NCBI RefSeq assembly: GCF_900475315.1
Contig: NZ_LS483369.1
Location: 1,488,001-1,552,000, forward strand
Length of the DNA: 64,000 bases
From: Neisseria cinerea
Lineage (GTDB): Bacteria; Pseudomonadota; Gammaproteobacteria; Burkholderiales; Neisseriaceae
Direction of reading: 5' to 3'
Part shown: one piece after another, positions 41,537 to 51,736 of the stretch
How the letters are laid out: each line of letters starts with the position of its first letter
Position numbering within the stretch: position 1 is the first letter of the stretch
The notes under the pieces: generated by a model
The model's database searches: none
Told to the model about the DNA's origin: nothing
The model's input: only the letters and a program-made list of their open reading frames with translations
Program-made: the position numbers and the translations under genes

Positions 41537-43837
41537 ATGCACCGACCGACCGCCAAACAGATTTTGCACGAAGTATTCGGTTATCCCGAATTTCGCGGCA
41601 GGCAGGAGGCTATCGTCAATGCTTTGGCCGGCGGCGAGAGTTTGATGGTGCTGATGCCGACGGGCGGGGGCAAGTCTTTGTGTTACCAGATTCCGGCGCT
41701 GATGCGCGAAGGCGTGACGGTTGTCGTATCGCCGCTGATTGCGCTGATGAACGACCAAGTGGCCAGCCTGCATGTGGCCGGGATTGAAGCGGCGGCAGTC
41801 AACAGCAGCACATCGGCAGATGAGGCGCGCGAGATTGCCGACAAGCTTGCCCAAGGCCGTCTGAAACTGCTTTATGTCGCACCGGAACGCTTGGTTACCG
41901 ACCGCTTTTTACGTTTTCTCGACCAACAAACCGTCAGCCTGTTTGCCATTGATGAGGCGCATTGCGTCAGCCAATGGGGACACGATTTCCGCCCCGAATA
42001 CCAACAGCTCGGCATGCTTGCCGAACGCTATCCGAACGTCCCGCGCATCGCCCTGACCGCCACCGCCGATGCGGCCACGCGCGCCGACATCAAGCATTAT
42101 CTGCACTTGGACGATGCGCCCGAATTTGTCTCCAGCTTTGACCGCCAGAATATTTATTATCAGGTTATCGAAAAAAACAACGGCAAAAAACAATTGCTGG
42201 ATTTCATCCGCAAAGAAATGACGGGGCAAAGCGGCATTGTGTATTGCTTAAGCCGCAAAAAGGTGGAAGATGTGGCGCAGTTTTTGCGTGAAAACGGATT
42301 AAACGCGATTCCATATCATGCCGGTTTGAGCATGGACGTGCGCGAGGAAAACCAACGTCGCTTTACACATGAAGACAATATTATCGTGGTGGCGACCGTG
42401 GCGTTCGGCATGGGCATAGACAAACCCGACGTGCGCTTTGTCGCCCATCTCGATATGCCCCAGAGTGTCGAACATTTCTATCAGGAATCGGGGCGTGCCG
42501 GCCGGGACGGGCTGCCAGCCGTGAGCTGGCTGTGTTACGGTTTGAACGATTGGGTGTTGCTGCGCGAACGGATTGCCGAAGGCAACAGCGACGAGGTGCA
42601 AAAGCAAATCGAAATGCAAAAACTCGATGCCATGCTTTCCGTCTGCGAAACCGCCGCCTGCCGCCGCGTACTGCTGCTCAAACATTTCGGCGAAGAATCC
42701 GAACCCTGCGGCCATTGCGACAACTGCCTGCATCCGCCCGTACGGTTTGACGGCACGGTGTTGGTGCAAAAATTACTCAGCTGCGTGTACCGCGCCGGAC
42801 AACGTTTTGCCGCCGGTTACATCACCAACCTTTTGCGAGGTAAAAGCGACGATTGGATACGCGGCAACCGGCACGAGCAACTGTCCACATTCGGCATCGG
42901 TGCGGAGTTGTCCGACAAAGAATGGCGCAGCGTCATCCGCCAGTGCATCAGCCTCGGCTACCTCACCGTCAACATTGCCCGATATCAGGCATTGCAACTG
43001 ACCGAAGCCGCCAAAAAAGTCCTCAAAGGCGAAACCGAAGTGATGCTGCGTCCGCTCAAGCGCGACAAGCCCGCCGTCCGCACCCTCAAAGACAACTGGC
43101 TGCGTACCGAACGCGAAGAACGCCTGTGGCAGGCATTGCGCGTTTGGCGTATGAAACAGGCAGAAGCCGAAGGCATCCCCGCCTATATGATTTTCGGTGA
43201 CAAAACCCTGCGCGACCTTGTCGAAAAAATGCCGCAAAACCTCAACGGGCTGCACGACATCTACGGTTTGGGCGAAGCCAAAATCAACCGTTTCGGACAC
43301 GGCATACTCAAAGTCTGCCAAAACGCCGCCGACTTTAGCCACGATGCCGTCATCCGTCCGCAAACCGAACGCGAACAACAACTGCGTCAAAAACTAGAAG
43401 CCTGGCGGTACGAACAGGCAACGGCGGAAAAATGCGCCCTGTATGCCGTCCTCTCCGACGAAAGCCTTGCCGACATGCTTGCCGACACGCCCGAAACCGA
43501 AACCGACCTCGAAGGCGTGCACGGCTTGGGCAGCGTACGCACCGCCAAATACGGACGGGACATCCTCGCCGTCTGCCGTCCGTTTTCAGACGGCATCGAT
43601 GAAACCGCCAAACGCAAACGCCGCCTGATGCGCGCCCTGATTCAATGGTGCAACGAAACCGCAAAACACGAACAGTCCGAACCCTACCGCATTCTCAGCA
43701 AAGCCGCCCTGCGCGCCATTGCCGCCAAACAGCCGGAAGGTTTGGCGGAGCTTGCCGCCGTATATGGCGTAGGCGAAGAAAAAGCCGCACGTTACGGTGC
43801 GGCGGTGTTGGCGGTGTTGGAGCGGAATGCCGTCTGA
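41537..43837 (+). CDS. recQ: ATP-dependent DNA helicase RecQ with three HRDC domains
   Basis: 766 aa from the ATG at 41537 ([16 protein letters not shown]). Walker A PTGGGKS, DEAH ([12 protein letters not shown]), motif [11 protein letters not shown], zinc-binding Cys cluster ([19 protein letters not shown]) and winged helix. The C-terminus holds three HRDC repeats (about residues 525-595, 610-680, 695-763), each ending in a G-hG-x5-YG-type motif. E. coli RecQ has one HRDC; three is the neisserial form, linked to pilin antigenic variation and repair. The stop codon lies in a DUS (LERNAV-stop). Confidence 0.96.
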   Translation: MHRPTAKQILHEVFGYPEFRGRQEAIVNALAGGESLMVLMPTGGGKSLCYQIPALMREGVTVVVSPLIALMNDQVASLHVAGIEAAAVNSSTSADEAREIADKLAQGRLKLLYVAPERLVTDRFLRFLDQQTVSLFAIDEAHCVSQWGHDFRPEYQQLGMLAERYPNVPRIALTATADAATRADIKHYLHLDDAPEFVSSFDRQNIYYQVIEKNNGKKQLLDFIRKEMTGQSGIVYCLSRKKVEDVAQFLRENGLNAIPYHAGLSMDVREENQRRFTHEDNIIVVATVAFGMGIDKPDVRFVAHLDMPQSVEHFYQESGRAGRDGLPAVSWLCYGLNDWVLLRERIAEGNSDEVQKQIEMQKLDAMLSVCETAACRRVLLLKHFGEESEPCGHCDNCLHPPVRFDGTVLVQKLLSCVYRAGQRFAAGYITNLLRGKSDDWIRGNRHEQLSTFGIGAELSDKEWRSVIRQCISLGYLTVNIARYQALQLTEAAKKVLKGETEVMLRPLKRDKPAVRTLKDNWLRTEREERLWQALRVWRMKQAEAEGIPAYMIFGDKTLRDLVEKMPQNLNGLHDIYGLGEAKINRFGHGILKVCQNAADFSHDAVIRPQTEREQQLRQKLEAWRYEQATAEKCALYAVLSDESLADMLADTPETETDLEGVHGLGSVRTAKYGRDILAVCRPFSDGIDETAKRKRRLMRALIQWCNETAKHEQSEPYRILSKAALRAIAAKQPEGLAELAAVYGVGEEKAARYGAAVLAVLERNAV

Positions 43838-43864
43838 AAAGGGAAAACAGGCTCAGACGGCATC
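43827..43864. terminator. recQ/bioC bidirectional DUS hairpin
   Basis: ATGCCGTCTGA and its inverse, 11-bp arms, loop about 15 bases. The left arm includes the last codons of recQ. T-run absent. Confidence 0.55.
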
Positions 43865-43887
43865 TGCACATTTTCACCCCGACACGC

Positions 43888-44676
43888 TCATTTCTTCGGA
43901 AAAAACTGCACCACGTTCTCCCCTTGCGGCAGCACCAGTTTTTTCACGGCGTGTCCGTAAACCGTTTCCAGCGTAATGCCCAAACCGCCTTCTCGTTCAA
44001 ATATCGCCCCGACACACGAACGCGCGGCATTTTCATCGTTCCACGCCATCGCCCGCCAGATGCCCAGCGTGTCCATATCCGCCCAAAACGTTTCCGCCTT
44101 TTTGTAATCCAACACCAGCTTCGCCGTATCGGTAACGGGGTCGTAAAACCCGTTTTCAGCAAGCATATCGCCCAAGTCGTGCATATCGGGGAAAAGCGCG
44201 CTGCGGCTCTCAATACCGTTTTCTTTCAGACGGCATTTCAGTTCCGCCAAGGTATCTCGCCCGAAGCAGGTGAAAAACAGCAGCCCGTCCGTCTTCAGCG
44301 CGCGCGCCCAATTTTGCAGCACGGGGACGATGCTTTCCGCCTCAGTCAAACCAAGGTTGGACCACAACATATCGGCACACGCTTCGGGCAGCAGCGCGGT
44401 CGGGGATTGGCAGTGTTGCACCACGCCCTTACCCGTAAACCTTTGCCAAAAACCGCCTTTGCGGGCGGCGGCCGCCGCCGCCAAAAAATCCGCACGGGAA
44501 TCGTATTCTTCAAATACCGCCTGCGGATAGCGTTTCGCCAGCAGGCTGCGGCTGATGTCCGCATCCGCCCCGGCAAGCAGGATATGCTTGGGCGCGTTGC
44601 GGACGAGTGTCAGCCGTTGGTCGGCATGTTCGGCGAGATGGCGGTGAACCTGCCAGCATTTGTCCTGCGGATTCAT
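43888..44676 (-). CDS. bioC: BioC-like malonyl-ACP O-methyltransferase
   Basis: 262 aa from the ATG at 44676, one base after the bioH stop. The C-terminal part resembles class I SAM methyltransferases of the BioC type. Motif I is unusual: ILLAGADADIS instead of the common LDLGCGTG. LPEACADMLWSNLGLTEAE and GLLFFTCFGRDTLAEL (motif 'post II') match BioC. It would methylate malonyl-ACP to start pimelate synthesis for biotin, with BioH removing the methyl ester. The coupling to bioH supports the assignment. Confidence 0.8.
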   Translation of the reverse strand: MNPQDKCWQVHRHLAEHADQRLTLVRNAPKHILLAGADADISRSLLAKRYPQAVFEEYDSRADFLAAAAAARKGGFWQRFTGKGVVQHCQSPTALLPEACADMLWSNLGLTEAESIVPVLQNWARALKTDGLLFFTCFGRDTLAELKCRLKENGIESRSALFPDMHDLGDMLAENGFYDPVTDTAKLVLDYKKAETFWADMDTLGIWRAMAWNDENAARSCVGAIFEREGGLGITLETVYGHAVKKLVLPQGENVVQFFPKK

Positions 44677-44677
44677 G

Positions 44678-45421
44678 TCAAACCCCTTCGACAAAGTCGC
44701 GGTACAGCGCGGCAAACGCTTCCGCATGGCTCAAAAACGGCGCATGCGCCGCCTTTTCCATCACAACCAGCCTGCTGCCCTTCAAACGGCGGTGCAGATA
44801 TTCACCCATGCGCGGCGGCGTAATCGCGTCTTTGCCGCCGAACACCAGCAGTACCGGAACATCTATCTTGTCCAACAAATGCCGCGCATCCACCCTTTCC
44901 GCCGCTTCCAAAGCTTCCTGTAAGGCGGAGGGCGTGCCGCACCGTGCCAAATCGGGCAGGATTCTGCCTATGATTCCGTCCGCATCATGCGTATGCAAAA
45001 GCTGCAATTGTAGAAACTGTTTAATATGTTTGGCATAATCCGAACGGAACGCACCGACCATTTTGCCCAGTGCAGGCGCGGCAAGCCCTTCGGGATAGTC
45101 TTCGTCAGCCGTCAGCCGGGCGAAACTCGCCGTCAGGCAGAGCGAACGGACTTTGTCAGAATGGCGGGCCGCCAGATACAGTGCAACCAATCCGCCGAGC
45201 GACCAGCCGAGAATGTCGGCCGGCGCGTCAATTTGAGCGGCAACAGCGTCGGCGGCTGCCTCAATATCGAAGGGTTGCACAAAGGGCGCGTCCCCGTGTC
45301 CGGGCAAATCGACGGAGGACACCGACCACGTTGCGGGCAGGCGCGGCATCAGGTCGTCGAACACATGGCGGTTCGCCCCCCACCCGTGTATCAGGTAAAC
45401 TTTTTTGGCAGCATCAGGCAT
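44678..45421 (-). CDS. bioH: Pimeloyl-ACP methyl ester esterase BioH
   Basis: 247 aa from the ATG at 45421 ([21 protein letters not shown]), GAGAG upstream. Alpha/beta hydrolase with nucleophile GWSLGG, acid in [11 protein letters not shown] and His in KAAHAPFLS. It frees pimeloyl-ACP for biotin synthesis. Directly coupled to bioC. Its start codon overlaps that of comF on the other strand (shared CATG). Confidence 0.9.
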   Translation of the reverse strand: MPDAAKKVYLIHGWGANRHVFDDLMPRLPATWSVSSVDLPGHGDAPFVQPFDIEAAADAVAAQIDAPADILGWSLGGLVALYLAARHSDKVRSLCLTASFARLTADEDYPEGLAAPALGKMVGAFRSDYAKHIKQFLQLQLLHTHDADGIIGRILPDLARCGTPSALQEALEAAERVDARHLLDKIDVPVLLVFGGKDAITPPRMGEYLHRRLKGSRLVVMEKAAHAPFLSHAEAFAALYRDFVEGV

Positions 45422-46145
45422 GAATTTTCTCTCTTGTTGGCGGCGCATCGCAGACGCGGCCGCAGTCAGACACTGCGTATTATGCCACGATTCATCAGAC
45501 GTTTCAGACGGCATCTGCGCCGGCTGCAATACCGATTTGGCAAGTTTCCGCACCGACGCGGCAAACAGCTGCCCCCTGTGTTTCAGACACATCCAAGGCG
45601 GATCGGTGTGCGGCATTTGCCAAAAGAAACCGCCCGCATTCGACCGGATGTGGGCCTCGCTGCATTACGAACCACCCGTCAGCAACATGATACGTACGCT
45701 GAAACACTTGGCAGATTTGGGCATGGTTCGCCCGTTGGCAAACCTGATGGTACAAAACCCGCCCGACTGGCTTTCAGACGAATGTTTCGATTTCGTCCTG
45801 CCCGTACCGCTGGGCAAAGAACGGCTGCTTCAACGCGGCTTTAATCAAAGCGAAAGTATCGCCGGGCTGCTGGCGCAACGCTACGGTTGGCGCACACTGC
45901 CGCGGCATACCGTTTTCCGCCGCCACCGGCCTCCTCAAAGCACGCTCAAAGGCAGCGACCGACTGAAAAACATCAAAAATGCCTTTGAAGTCTGCACACC
46001 GATACCGGAAAACTGTAATATTCTGTTAATCGACGATGTCTTTACCACCGGCGCAACGCTGGGCGAGCTGGCGAAGATGCTGAAAAAGTCAGGCGCAAAC
46101 CGCATCTGCTGCTGGACGCTGGCACACACGCCAATGAAAAAATAA
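45420..46145 (+). CDS. comF: ComF-family phosphoribosyltransferase-like protein
   Basis: 241 aa from the ATG at 45420; a TTG at 45405 would add five residues. The N-terminal zinc finger has four Cys pairs (CVLC, CAGC, CPLC, CGIC). The C-terminal PRTase fold includes [16 protein letters not shown] and the PRPP loop [13 protein letters not shown]. ComF homologues are needed for DNA uptake into the cytosol in several naturally competent bacteria. No strong Shine-Dalgarno is visible. Followed by trmL after 64 bp. Confidence 0.87.
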   Translation: MNFLSCWRRIADAAAVRHCVLCHDSSDVSDGICAGCNTDLASFRTDAANSCPLCFRHIQGGSVCGICQKKPPAFDRMWASLHYEPPVSNMIRTLKHLADLGMVRPLANLMVQNPPDWLSDECFDFVLPVPLGKERLLQRGFNQSESIAGLLAQRYGWRTLPRHTVFRRHRPPQSTLKGSDRLKNIKNAFEVCTPIPENCNILLIDDVFTTGATLGELAKMLKKSGANRICCWTLAHTPMKK

Positions 46146-46209
46146 CTAAATTTTTTGACACCCATGCCGCCTTATGGCAAGGTTATGCGCCTATAAGTGA
46201 TTGATATTT

Positions 46210-46674
46210 ATGTTTACCATCGTTTTATACCAACCGGAAATCCCACCGAATACAGGCAATATCATCCGCCTGTGCGCCAATACCGGCGCGGATTTGCACC
46301 TGATCAAGCCGCTCGGCTTCCCATTGGATTCCGCCAAAATGAAACGTGCTGGGCTCGACTACCACGAGTTCGCCAACCTGACGGTGCACGAAAACTTCGA
46401 CGACTGCCTCAAGGCATTGGCGGGCCGACGTATTTTCGCACTGACCACTAAAGGCACGGCGCGCCCCGATGAAACGGCGTTTCAAAAAGGCGACGTTTTA
46501 TTGTTCGGGCCGGAAACGCGCGGGCTGCCCGCCGACATTCTCGACAGCCTGCCCGCCACGCAAAAAATCCGCCTACCCATGCAGCCCGGCAGCCGGAGTA
46601 TGAACCTTTCCAATACCGTTGCCGTGATTCTCTTCGAAGCATGGCGGCAACACGGTTACTCAGGCGGCGTTTGA
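46210..46674 (+). CDS. trmL: tRNA (cytidine/uridine-34-2'-O)-methyltransferase TrmL
   Basis: 154 aa from the ATG at 46210 ([22 protein letters not shown]). SPOUT fold: [29 protein letters not shown], and [20 protein letters not shown] at the C-terminus form the knot. Methylates the wobble base of tRNA-Leu isoacceptors. Standard length. Confidence 0.95.
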   Translation: MFTIVLYQPEIPPNTGNIIRLCANTGADLHLIKPLGFPLDSAKMKRAGLDYHEFANLTVHENFDDCLKALAGRRIFALTTKGTARPDETAFQKGDVLLFGPETRGLPADILDSLPATQKIRLPMQPGSRSMNLSNTVAVILFEAWRQHGYSGGV

Positions 46675-46803
46675 ACGCAAGTTCATGCCATCTGAAAACC
46701 TATCCGGACACATTCCGAACCGCCGTCCGCACTGTGCGGCGGTTCGGAACGTATCCGGCGGGCATGATGCCCATTCGTCTTCAACTCAAGAACGGAACAC
46801 GTT

Positions 46804-47523
46804 TTGACTTTAACCCGAAAAACCCTTTTCCTCCTCACGGCCGCATTCGGCATACATTCCTTTCAGACGGCATCCGCCGACGCAGTGGTCAAAGCAGAAA
46901 AACTGCACGCCTCCGCCAACCGCAGCTACAAAGTAGCCGGCAAACGCTACACGCCGATAAACCAAGTTGCCGCATTTACACAAACCGGCAACGCCTCATG
47001 GTATGGCGGCAGATTTCACGGCCGCAAAACTTCCGGCGGGGAACGATACGACATGAACGCCTTCACCGCCGCACACAAAACACTGCCCATTCCCAGCTAC
47101 GTCCGCGTAACCAATACCCGTAACGGGAAAAGCGTCGTCGTCCGCATCAACGACCGCGGCCCCTTCCACAGCAACCGCATCATCGACGTATCCAAAGCGG
47201 CGGCCCAACAATTGGGCTTTGTCAGCCAAGGTACGGCACATGTCAAAATCGAACAGATTGTCCCGGGCAAATCCTCACCGACTGCCGAAAACAAAGACAT
47301 CTTCATCGACTTGAAATCCTTCGGTACGGAACGCGAAGCACAGGCATATCTGAACCATGCCGCCCAAAACCTGGCTTCATCGGCATCAAACCCGAACCTA
47401 TCGGTTGAAAAACGCCATTACGAATATGTCGTCAAAATGGGGCCGTTTTCCTCGCAGGAACGTGCCGCCGAAGCCGAAACTCAGGCACGCGGTATGATTC
47501 AGACGGCATTGACTGCCGGTTGA
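46804..47523 (+). CDS. rlpA: RlpA-family septal lytic transglycosylase-like protein with SPOR domain
   Basis: 239 aa from a TTG at 46804. Signal peptide (TRKTLFLLTAAFGIHSFQTASA), then the double-psi beta-barrel (ASWYGGRFHGRKTSGGERYD, VVRINDRGPFHSNRIIDVS) and a SPOR domain at the C-terminus (YVVKMGPFSSQERAAEAE). RlpA binds and cleaves denuded glycans at the septum. No lipobox is seen, unlike E. coli RlpA. The start is the only one compatible with the signal peptide; TTG makes expression low. Confidence 0.87.
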   Translation: MTLTRKTLFLLTAAFGIHSFQTASADAVVKAEKLHASANRSYKVAGKRYTPINQVAAFTQTGNASWYGGRFHGRKTSGGERYDMNAFTAAHKTLPIPSYVRVTNTRNGKSVVVRINDRGPFHSNRIIDVSKAAAQQLGFVSQGTAHVKIEQIVPGKSSPTAENKDIFIDLKSFGTEREAQAYLNHAAQNLASSASNPNLSVEKRHYEYVVKMGPFSSQERAAEAETQARGMIQTALTAG

Positions 47524-47588
47524 CACGCCCCCTAATGCAGGGCTAATCTTCAGAGACTATCATGCTTGAAACTTTACAGGAGCAAAAT

Positions 47589-47912
47589 ATGAACTTCAAA
47601 CACCTTCTCTTAAGCGCCGCCGCAACCGCACTGTTGGGCATTTCCTCTCCCGCACTCGCCCACCACGACGGCCATGACGACGATCATCCGCACGCTATGC
47701 ATGAACACAAAGCACAAGCCGGGCTGATCAGCCAGGCACAGGCGAGAAAAGCAGCTTTGGCACGTATCGGCGGCCGCGTTACCGACATCGACCTCGACCA
47801 AGATGACGGCCGTCCGCACTACGATGTCGAAATCGTCAAAAACGGACAGGAATACAAAGTTGTCGTTGATGCCCGTACCGGCCGCGTGATTTCCTCCCGC
47901 CGGGACGACTGA
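47589..47912 (+). CDS. Periplasmic PepSY-domain protein
   Basis: 107 aa from the ATG at 47589, with GGAG eight bases before. Signal peptide MNFKHLLLSAAATALLGI...ALA, a His/Asp-rich stretch (HHDGHDDDHPHAMHEHK) that could bind metal, and one PepSY domain (ISQAQARKAALARIGG, YDVEIVKNGQEYKVVVDA). Function unknown; PepSY proteins may inhibit proteases or sense metal. Confidence 0.87.
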   Translation: MNFKHLLLSAAATALLGISSPALAHHDGHDDDHPHAMHEHKAQAGLISQAQARKAALARIGGRVTDIDLDQDDGRPHYDVEIVKNGQEYKVVVDARTGRVISSRRDD

Positions 47913-47929
47913 ATTTGATACAATCCGTG

Positions 47930-47967
47930 CCGTCTGAAGCCCCAACCGGTTTCAGACGGCATTTTGC
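47930..47967. terminator. Inverted DUS pair
   Basis: GTGCCGTCTGAA and TTCAGACGGCAT around an 11-base loop, T-run after it; 18 bp behind the PepSY gene and 27 bp before ruvA. Confidence 0.75.
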
Positions 47968-47993
47968 ACCCGACACTTCAGGATCCTTCATAC

Positions 47994-48578
47994 ATGATCA
48001 GCAGACTGACCGGCAAACTAGTTGAGAAAACCCCTCCTCAAATCGTCATCGATGTCAACGGCGTAGGATACGAAGCCGACGTATCCATGCAGACCTTCTA
48101 CAACCTGCCGCCATTGGGCGAAACCGTACAGGTTTTCACCCAACTCGTCGTCCGTGAGGACGCACACCTGCTCTTCGGTTTTGCCACTGCGGAAGAGCGC
48201 AAAACATTCCGCCAACTAATCAAGGTCAGCGGCATCGGGGCAAAAACCGCCTTGGGGATTTTATCAGCGATGACTGCCGACGAACTGGCGCAGGCGGTTG
48301 CAGAAGAAGATGTCAAACGCCTCTCCTCCGCCCCGGGAATCGGTAAAAAAACCGCCGAACGCATGGTTTTGGAACTGCGCGGAAAACTGATAACCCATAC
48401 CGTAACGGACGGGCTGTTTGCCGCCCCGTCCGAGAATGACGAAACCAATGACATCGTCAGCACGCTTCTTGCGCTGGGTTACAGCGAACGCGAGGCAAAA
48501 GCTGCAGTTAAAGGCATCCCTAAAGGGACAGATGTGGGCGAAGGTGTGCGCCTCGCCCTGAAAAACCTGCTGAAATAA
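47994..48578 (+). CDS. ruvA: Holliday junction DNA helicase subunit RuvA
   Basis: 194 aa from the ATG at 47994 ([20 protein letters not shown]). Domain I OB-fold, domain II helix-hairpin-helix ([28 protein letters not shown]), domain III ([15 protein letters not shown]). Binds four-way junctions and loads RuvB. Followed by a DUS that holds its stop region and the ABC gene; ruvB and ruvC are not adjacent. Confidence 0.97.
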   Translation: MISRLTGKLVEKTPPQIVIDVNGVGYEADVSMQTFYNLPPLGETVQVFTQLVVREDAHLLFGFATAEERKTFRQLIKVSGIGAKTALGILSAMTADELAQAVAEEDVKRLSSAPGIGKKTAERMVLELRGKLITHTVTDGLFAAPSENDETNDIVSTLLALGYSEREAKAAVKGIPKGTDVGEGVRLALKNLLK

Positions 48579-48613
48579 TGCCGTCTGAAACAGGCCTACT
48601 GAAATCGAAAACA

Positions 48614-50470
48614 ATGTTAAACAAAATCTTTTCTTGGTTCGAATCCCGAATCGACCCCTATCCCGAAGCCGCCCCGAAAACGCCTGAAAAAGGACTGTGG
48701 CGGTTTATCTGGAGCAACATCAGGGGCTTGCGCAAATGGATTGCCGTTTTGGCAGCATTTACCGCAGGCATCGGCATCATGGAAGCCCTGCTGTTTCAAT
48801 TTATGGGCAAAGTCGTGGACTGGCTCGGCAAATACACGCCCGCGACCCTGTTTGCTGAAAAAGGCTGGGCGTTGACGGCGATGGCGGGAATGATGGTGTT
48901 TTTCGCCCTCTGGACCTTCCTCGCGTCCAACGTGCGCCTGCAAACCCTGCAAGGCGTGTTCCCCATGCGCCTGCGCTGGAACTTCCACCGCCTGATGCTG
49001 GGACAGAGCCTCGGCTTCTATCAGGACGAATTTGCAGGACGCGTGTCCGCCAAAGTCATGCAAACTGCGCTGGCGCTGCGCGACGTGGTGATGACCGTCG
49101 CTGACATGGTTGTTTATGTACTGGTGTATTTCATTACTTCCGGCGTGATTCTGATTTCGTTCGACGGCTGGCTGCTGCTGCCCTTTATCGGCTGGATAAT
49201 TGGATTCGCCCTGATTATGCGCTTCCTGATTCCCAAGCTCGGCAAAACCGCCGCGCGTCAGGCGGATGCGCGTTCGCTGATGACCGGCCGCATTACCGAC
49301 GCCTATTCCAACATCACCACCGTCAAACTCTTCTCCCACGGCGCGCGCGAAGCGGCCTACGCCAAGCAGTCGATGGAAGAATTTATGGTGACGGTACACG
49401 CCCAAATGCGTTTGGCGACGCTTCTGCACACCTGCAGCTTCATCGTCAACAGCTCGCTGACCGCCGGCACGACCGCGCTGGGCATCTGGCTTTGGTATCA
49501 CGGGCAAGTCGGCGTCGGCGCGGTTGCTACAGCCACCGCCATGGCGTTGCGCGTCAACGGTTTGTCGCAATACATCATGTGGGAATCCGCCCGATTGTTT
49601 GAAAACATCGGCACCGTCGGCGACGGCATGGCAACCCTGTCCAAACCGCACACCATCCTCGACAAGCCGAACGCCCTGCCGCTGAAAGTGTCGCAAGGCG
49701 AAATCAAGTTCGAACACGTCGATTTCTCCTACGAAGCCGGCAAACCGCTGCTCAACGGCTTCAACCTCACCATCCGCCCGGGCGAAAAAGTCGGCTTGAT
49801 CGGACGCAGCGGCGCGGGCAAATCCACCATCGTCAACCTGCTCCTGCGCTTCTACGAACCGCAAAGCGGCACGATTTCGATCGACGGTCAAACCGTGGAC
49901 AGCGTGACCCAAGAAAGCCTGCGCGCCCAAATCGGTTTGGTCACGCAAGACACCTCGCTGCTGCACCGTTCCGTGCGCGACAATATCGTTTACGGCCGCC
50001 CCGATGCGACCGATGCCGAAATGGTTTCCGCCGCCGAACGCGCCGAAGCCGCTGATTTCATCCCCAACCTTTCCGATGCCAAAGGGCGGCGCGGCTATGA
50101 CGCGCACGTCGGCGAACGCGGCGTGAAACTCTCCGGCGGCCAACGCCAGCGCATCGCCATCGCCCGCGTCATGCTCAAAGATGCACCGATTCTGCTGCTC
50201 GACGAAGCCACCAGCGCGCTCGACTCCGAAGTCGAAGCCGCCATCCAAGAAAGCCTCGACAAAATGATGGACGGCAAAACCGTCATCGCCATCGCCCACC
50301 GCCTCTCCACTATCGCCGCGATGGACAGGCTCATCGTCTTGGACAAAGGCCGCATCATCGAAGAAGGCAGCCACACCGAGTTGCTCGAAAAACAAGGTCT
50401 GTACGCCAAACTTTGGGCACACCAAAGCGGCGGTTTCTTGAGTGAGCATGTCGAGTGGCAGCATGACTGA
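48614..50470 (+). CDS. MsbA-like ABC exporter (fused membrane and ATPase domains)
   Basis: 618 aa from the ATG at 48614 (MLNKIFSWFESRIDPYPE). Six-helix membrane domain, then nucleotide-binding domain with Walker A GRSGAGKST, signature LSGGQRQRIAIARV, Walker B ILLLDEATSALD and switch His IAHRLST. The N-terminal WFESRIDPYP start marks a subgroup of ABC exporters with an extra N-terminal segment; substrate unknown. It lies between ruvA and rsgA. A 615-codon antisense frame spans it, which reflects GC-rich codon use only. Confidence 0.92.
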   Translation: MLNKIFSWFESRIDPYPEAAPKTPEKGLWRFIWSNIRGLRKWIAVLAAFTAGIGIMEALLFQFMGKVVDWLGKYTPATLFAEKGWALTAMAGMMVFFALWTFLASNVRLQTLQGVFPMRLRWNFHRLMLGQSLGFYQDEFAGRVSAKVMQTALALRDVVMTVADMVVYVLVYFITSGVILISFDGWLLLPFIGWIIGFALIMRFLIPKLGKTAARQADARSLMTGRITDAYSNITTVKLFSHGAREAAYAKQSMEEFMVTVHAQMRLATLLHTCSFIVNSSLTAGTTALGIWLWYHGQVGVGAVATATAMALRVNGLSQYIMWESARLFENIGTVGDGMATLSKPHTILDKPNALPLKVSQGEIKFEHVDFSYEAGKPLLNGFNLTIRPGEKVGLIGRSGAGKSTIVNLLLRFYEPQSGTISIDGQTVDSVTQESLRAQIGLVTQDTSLLHRSVRDNIVYGRPDATDAEMVSAAERAEAADFIPNLSDAKGRRGYDAHVGERGVKLSGGQRQRIAIARVMLKDAPILLLDEATSALDSEVEAAIQESLDKMMDGKTVIAIAHRLSTIAAMDRLIVLDKGRIIEEGSHTELLEKQGLYAKLWAHQSGGFLSEHVEWQHD

Positions 50471-50533
50471 AACCTTATTGTCTGGAAACCGCCGTTTTCA
50501 GACGGCATTCCCGTTCTCCTACCCGTCAAAACC

Positions 50534-51400
50534 ATGACCGATACCGCCCAAATCATCACCAGCTACGGCCGCCGCTACATCGTGCGCACGCCCGACGGCA
50601 AAACCTACGAAGCCAGCACGCGCAAAAAGCGGGTCGATTTCGCCTGCGGCGACCGCGTGCATATCCAAAACATCAACGCCGAACAGGCCGTCATCGAAGA
50701 CTACCTGCCGCGCGAAAGCCTGCTCTACCGCCAAGACACTTGGAAAACCAAACTTATCGCCGCCAACGTCAGCCAGCTCCTTATCGTTACCGCCGCCGTT
50801 CCCTCGCCCAGCGAAGCCTTGTTGCAACGCGCCCTCCTGTCCGCCGAAGCCGCGGGCATCCAAGCCGTCATCATCCTGAACAAAGCCGACCTGCCCGAAA
50901 CCGCCCTCTGGCGCGAAAAACTCAAGTTCTACGAAACGCTGGGTTATCCCGTCATCGAAACCCGCGCGCTGGAAAACGCCGACATCCTGCGCCCCGTCCT
51001 GCAAGGGCATACCAACATCCTGCTCGGACAAAGCGGCATGGGCAAATCCACCCTGACCAACGCCCTCTTGGGCAACCAAACCGCCCGCACCGGCGACATC
51101 TCCACCGCGCTCGATTCCGGCAAACACACCACCACCCACGCCCAGCTTTACGATTTAAACGAAGAAACCCAATTAATCGACTCCCCCGGTTTGCAAGAAT
51201 TCGGCCTGCACCACCTCCAAGCCGCCGACCTGCTGCAATACTTCCCCGACCTGAGCCATCTCGTCGGGCAATGCCGCTTCCACAACTGCACCCACCGCGC
51301 CGAACCCGGCTGCGCCGTCAAGGCTGCCGCGCAAACCGGTAAAATCCGCACCGAACGGCTGACCTTCCTGCAACGCATTACCGACGATCTGCTCAAATAA
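50534..51400 (+). CDS. rsgA: Ribosome small subunit-dependent GTPase RsgA
   Basis: 288 aa. OB-fold N-terminus, circularly permuted GTPase (G4 ILNKADL before G1 GQSGMGKSTL and G3 DSPGLQEFG) and C-terminal zinc-binding module (CRFHNCTHRAEPGCAV). It matures 30S subunits. The start ATG at 50534 follows a DUS. Length is near the usual 300. Confidence 0.97.
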   Translation: MTDTAQIITSYGRRYIVRTPDGKTYEASTRKKRVDFACGDRVHIQNINAEQAVIEDYLPRESLLYRQDTWKTKLIAANVSQLLIVTAAVPSPSEALLQRALLSAEAAGIQAVIILNKADLPETALWREKLKFYETLGYPVIETRALENADILRPVLQGHTNILLGQSGMGKSTLTNALLGNQTARTGDISTALDSGKHTTTHAQLYDLNEETQLIDSPGLQEFGLHHLQAADLLQYFPDLSHLVGQCRFHNCTHRAEPGCAVKAAAQTGKIRTERLTFLQRITDDLLK

Positions 51401-51511
51401 CCTCTTGCTGTTTGCAGGACAAAAACCATGCCGTCTGAAATCCTGCTGTTTCAGACGGCATCCGGTTTTCAGAAATGCTACAATTCCGTTTTTACAGAAA
51501 CTCCCGACACC

Positions 51512-51736
51512 ATGAAGAAAATTACCCCGAAATCGTTTGAAGAGGCACTGTCGCGCCTTGAATCACTGACCCAGTCCATGCAGGGGGAAATGCCGTTGGA
51601 GGATGCATTGGCGGCATATCAGGAAGGCAACGAACTGGTCAGATACTGCCAAACCAAGTTGGCCCAAGTCGAACAAAAGCTACAGGTTTTAGACACAGAC
51701 GGGCTGAAGGAGTTAAACCTTGAATCCGACGAATGA
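51512..51736 (+). CDS. xseB: Exodeoxyribonuclease VII small subunit
   Basis: 74 aa from the ATG at 51512 ([19 protein letters not shown]). Two-helix coiled-coil family ([21 protein letters not shown]). Partner of XseA in degrading single-stranded DNA; xseA lies elsewhere. The stop is within the ispA gene (17-bp overlap), so translation is probably coupled. Confidence 0.95.
   Translation: MKKITPKSFEEALSRLESLTQSMQGEMPLEDALAAYQEGNELVRYCQTKLAQVEQKLQVLDTDGLKELNLESDE

Noticed and set aside
48617-50464. 615-codon open frame antisense to the ABC exporter
   Set aside because: It mirrors the entire ABC gene; the sense frame has all ABC motifs. The antisense frame arises from GC-rich third positions.
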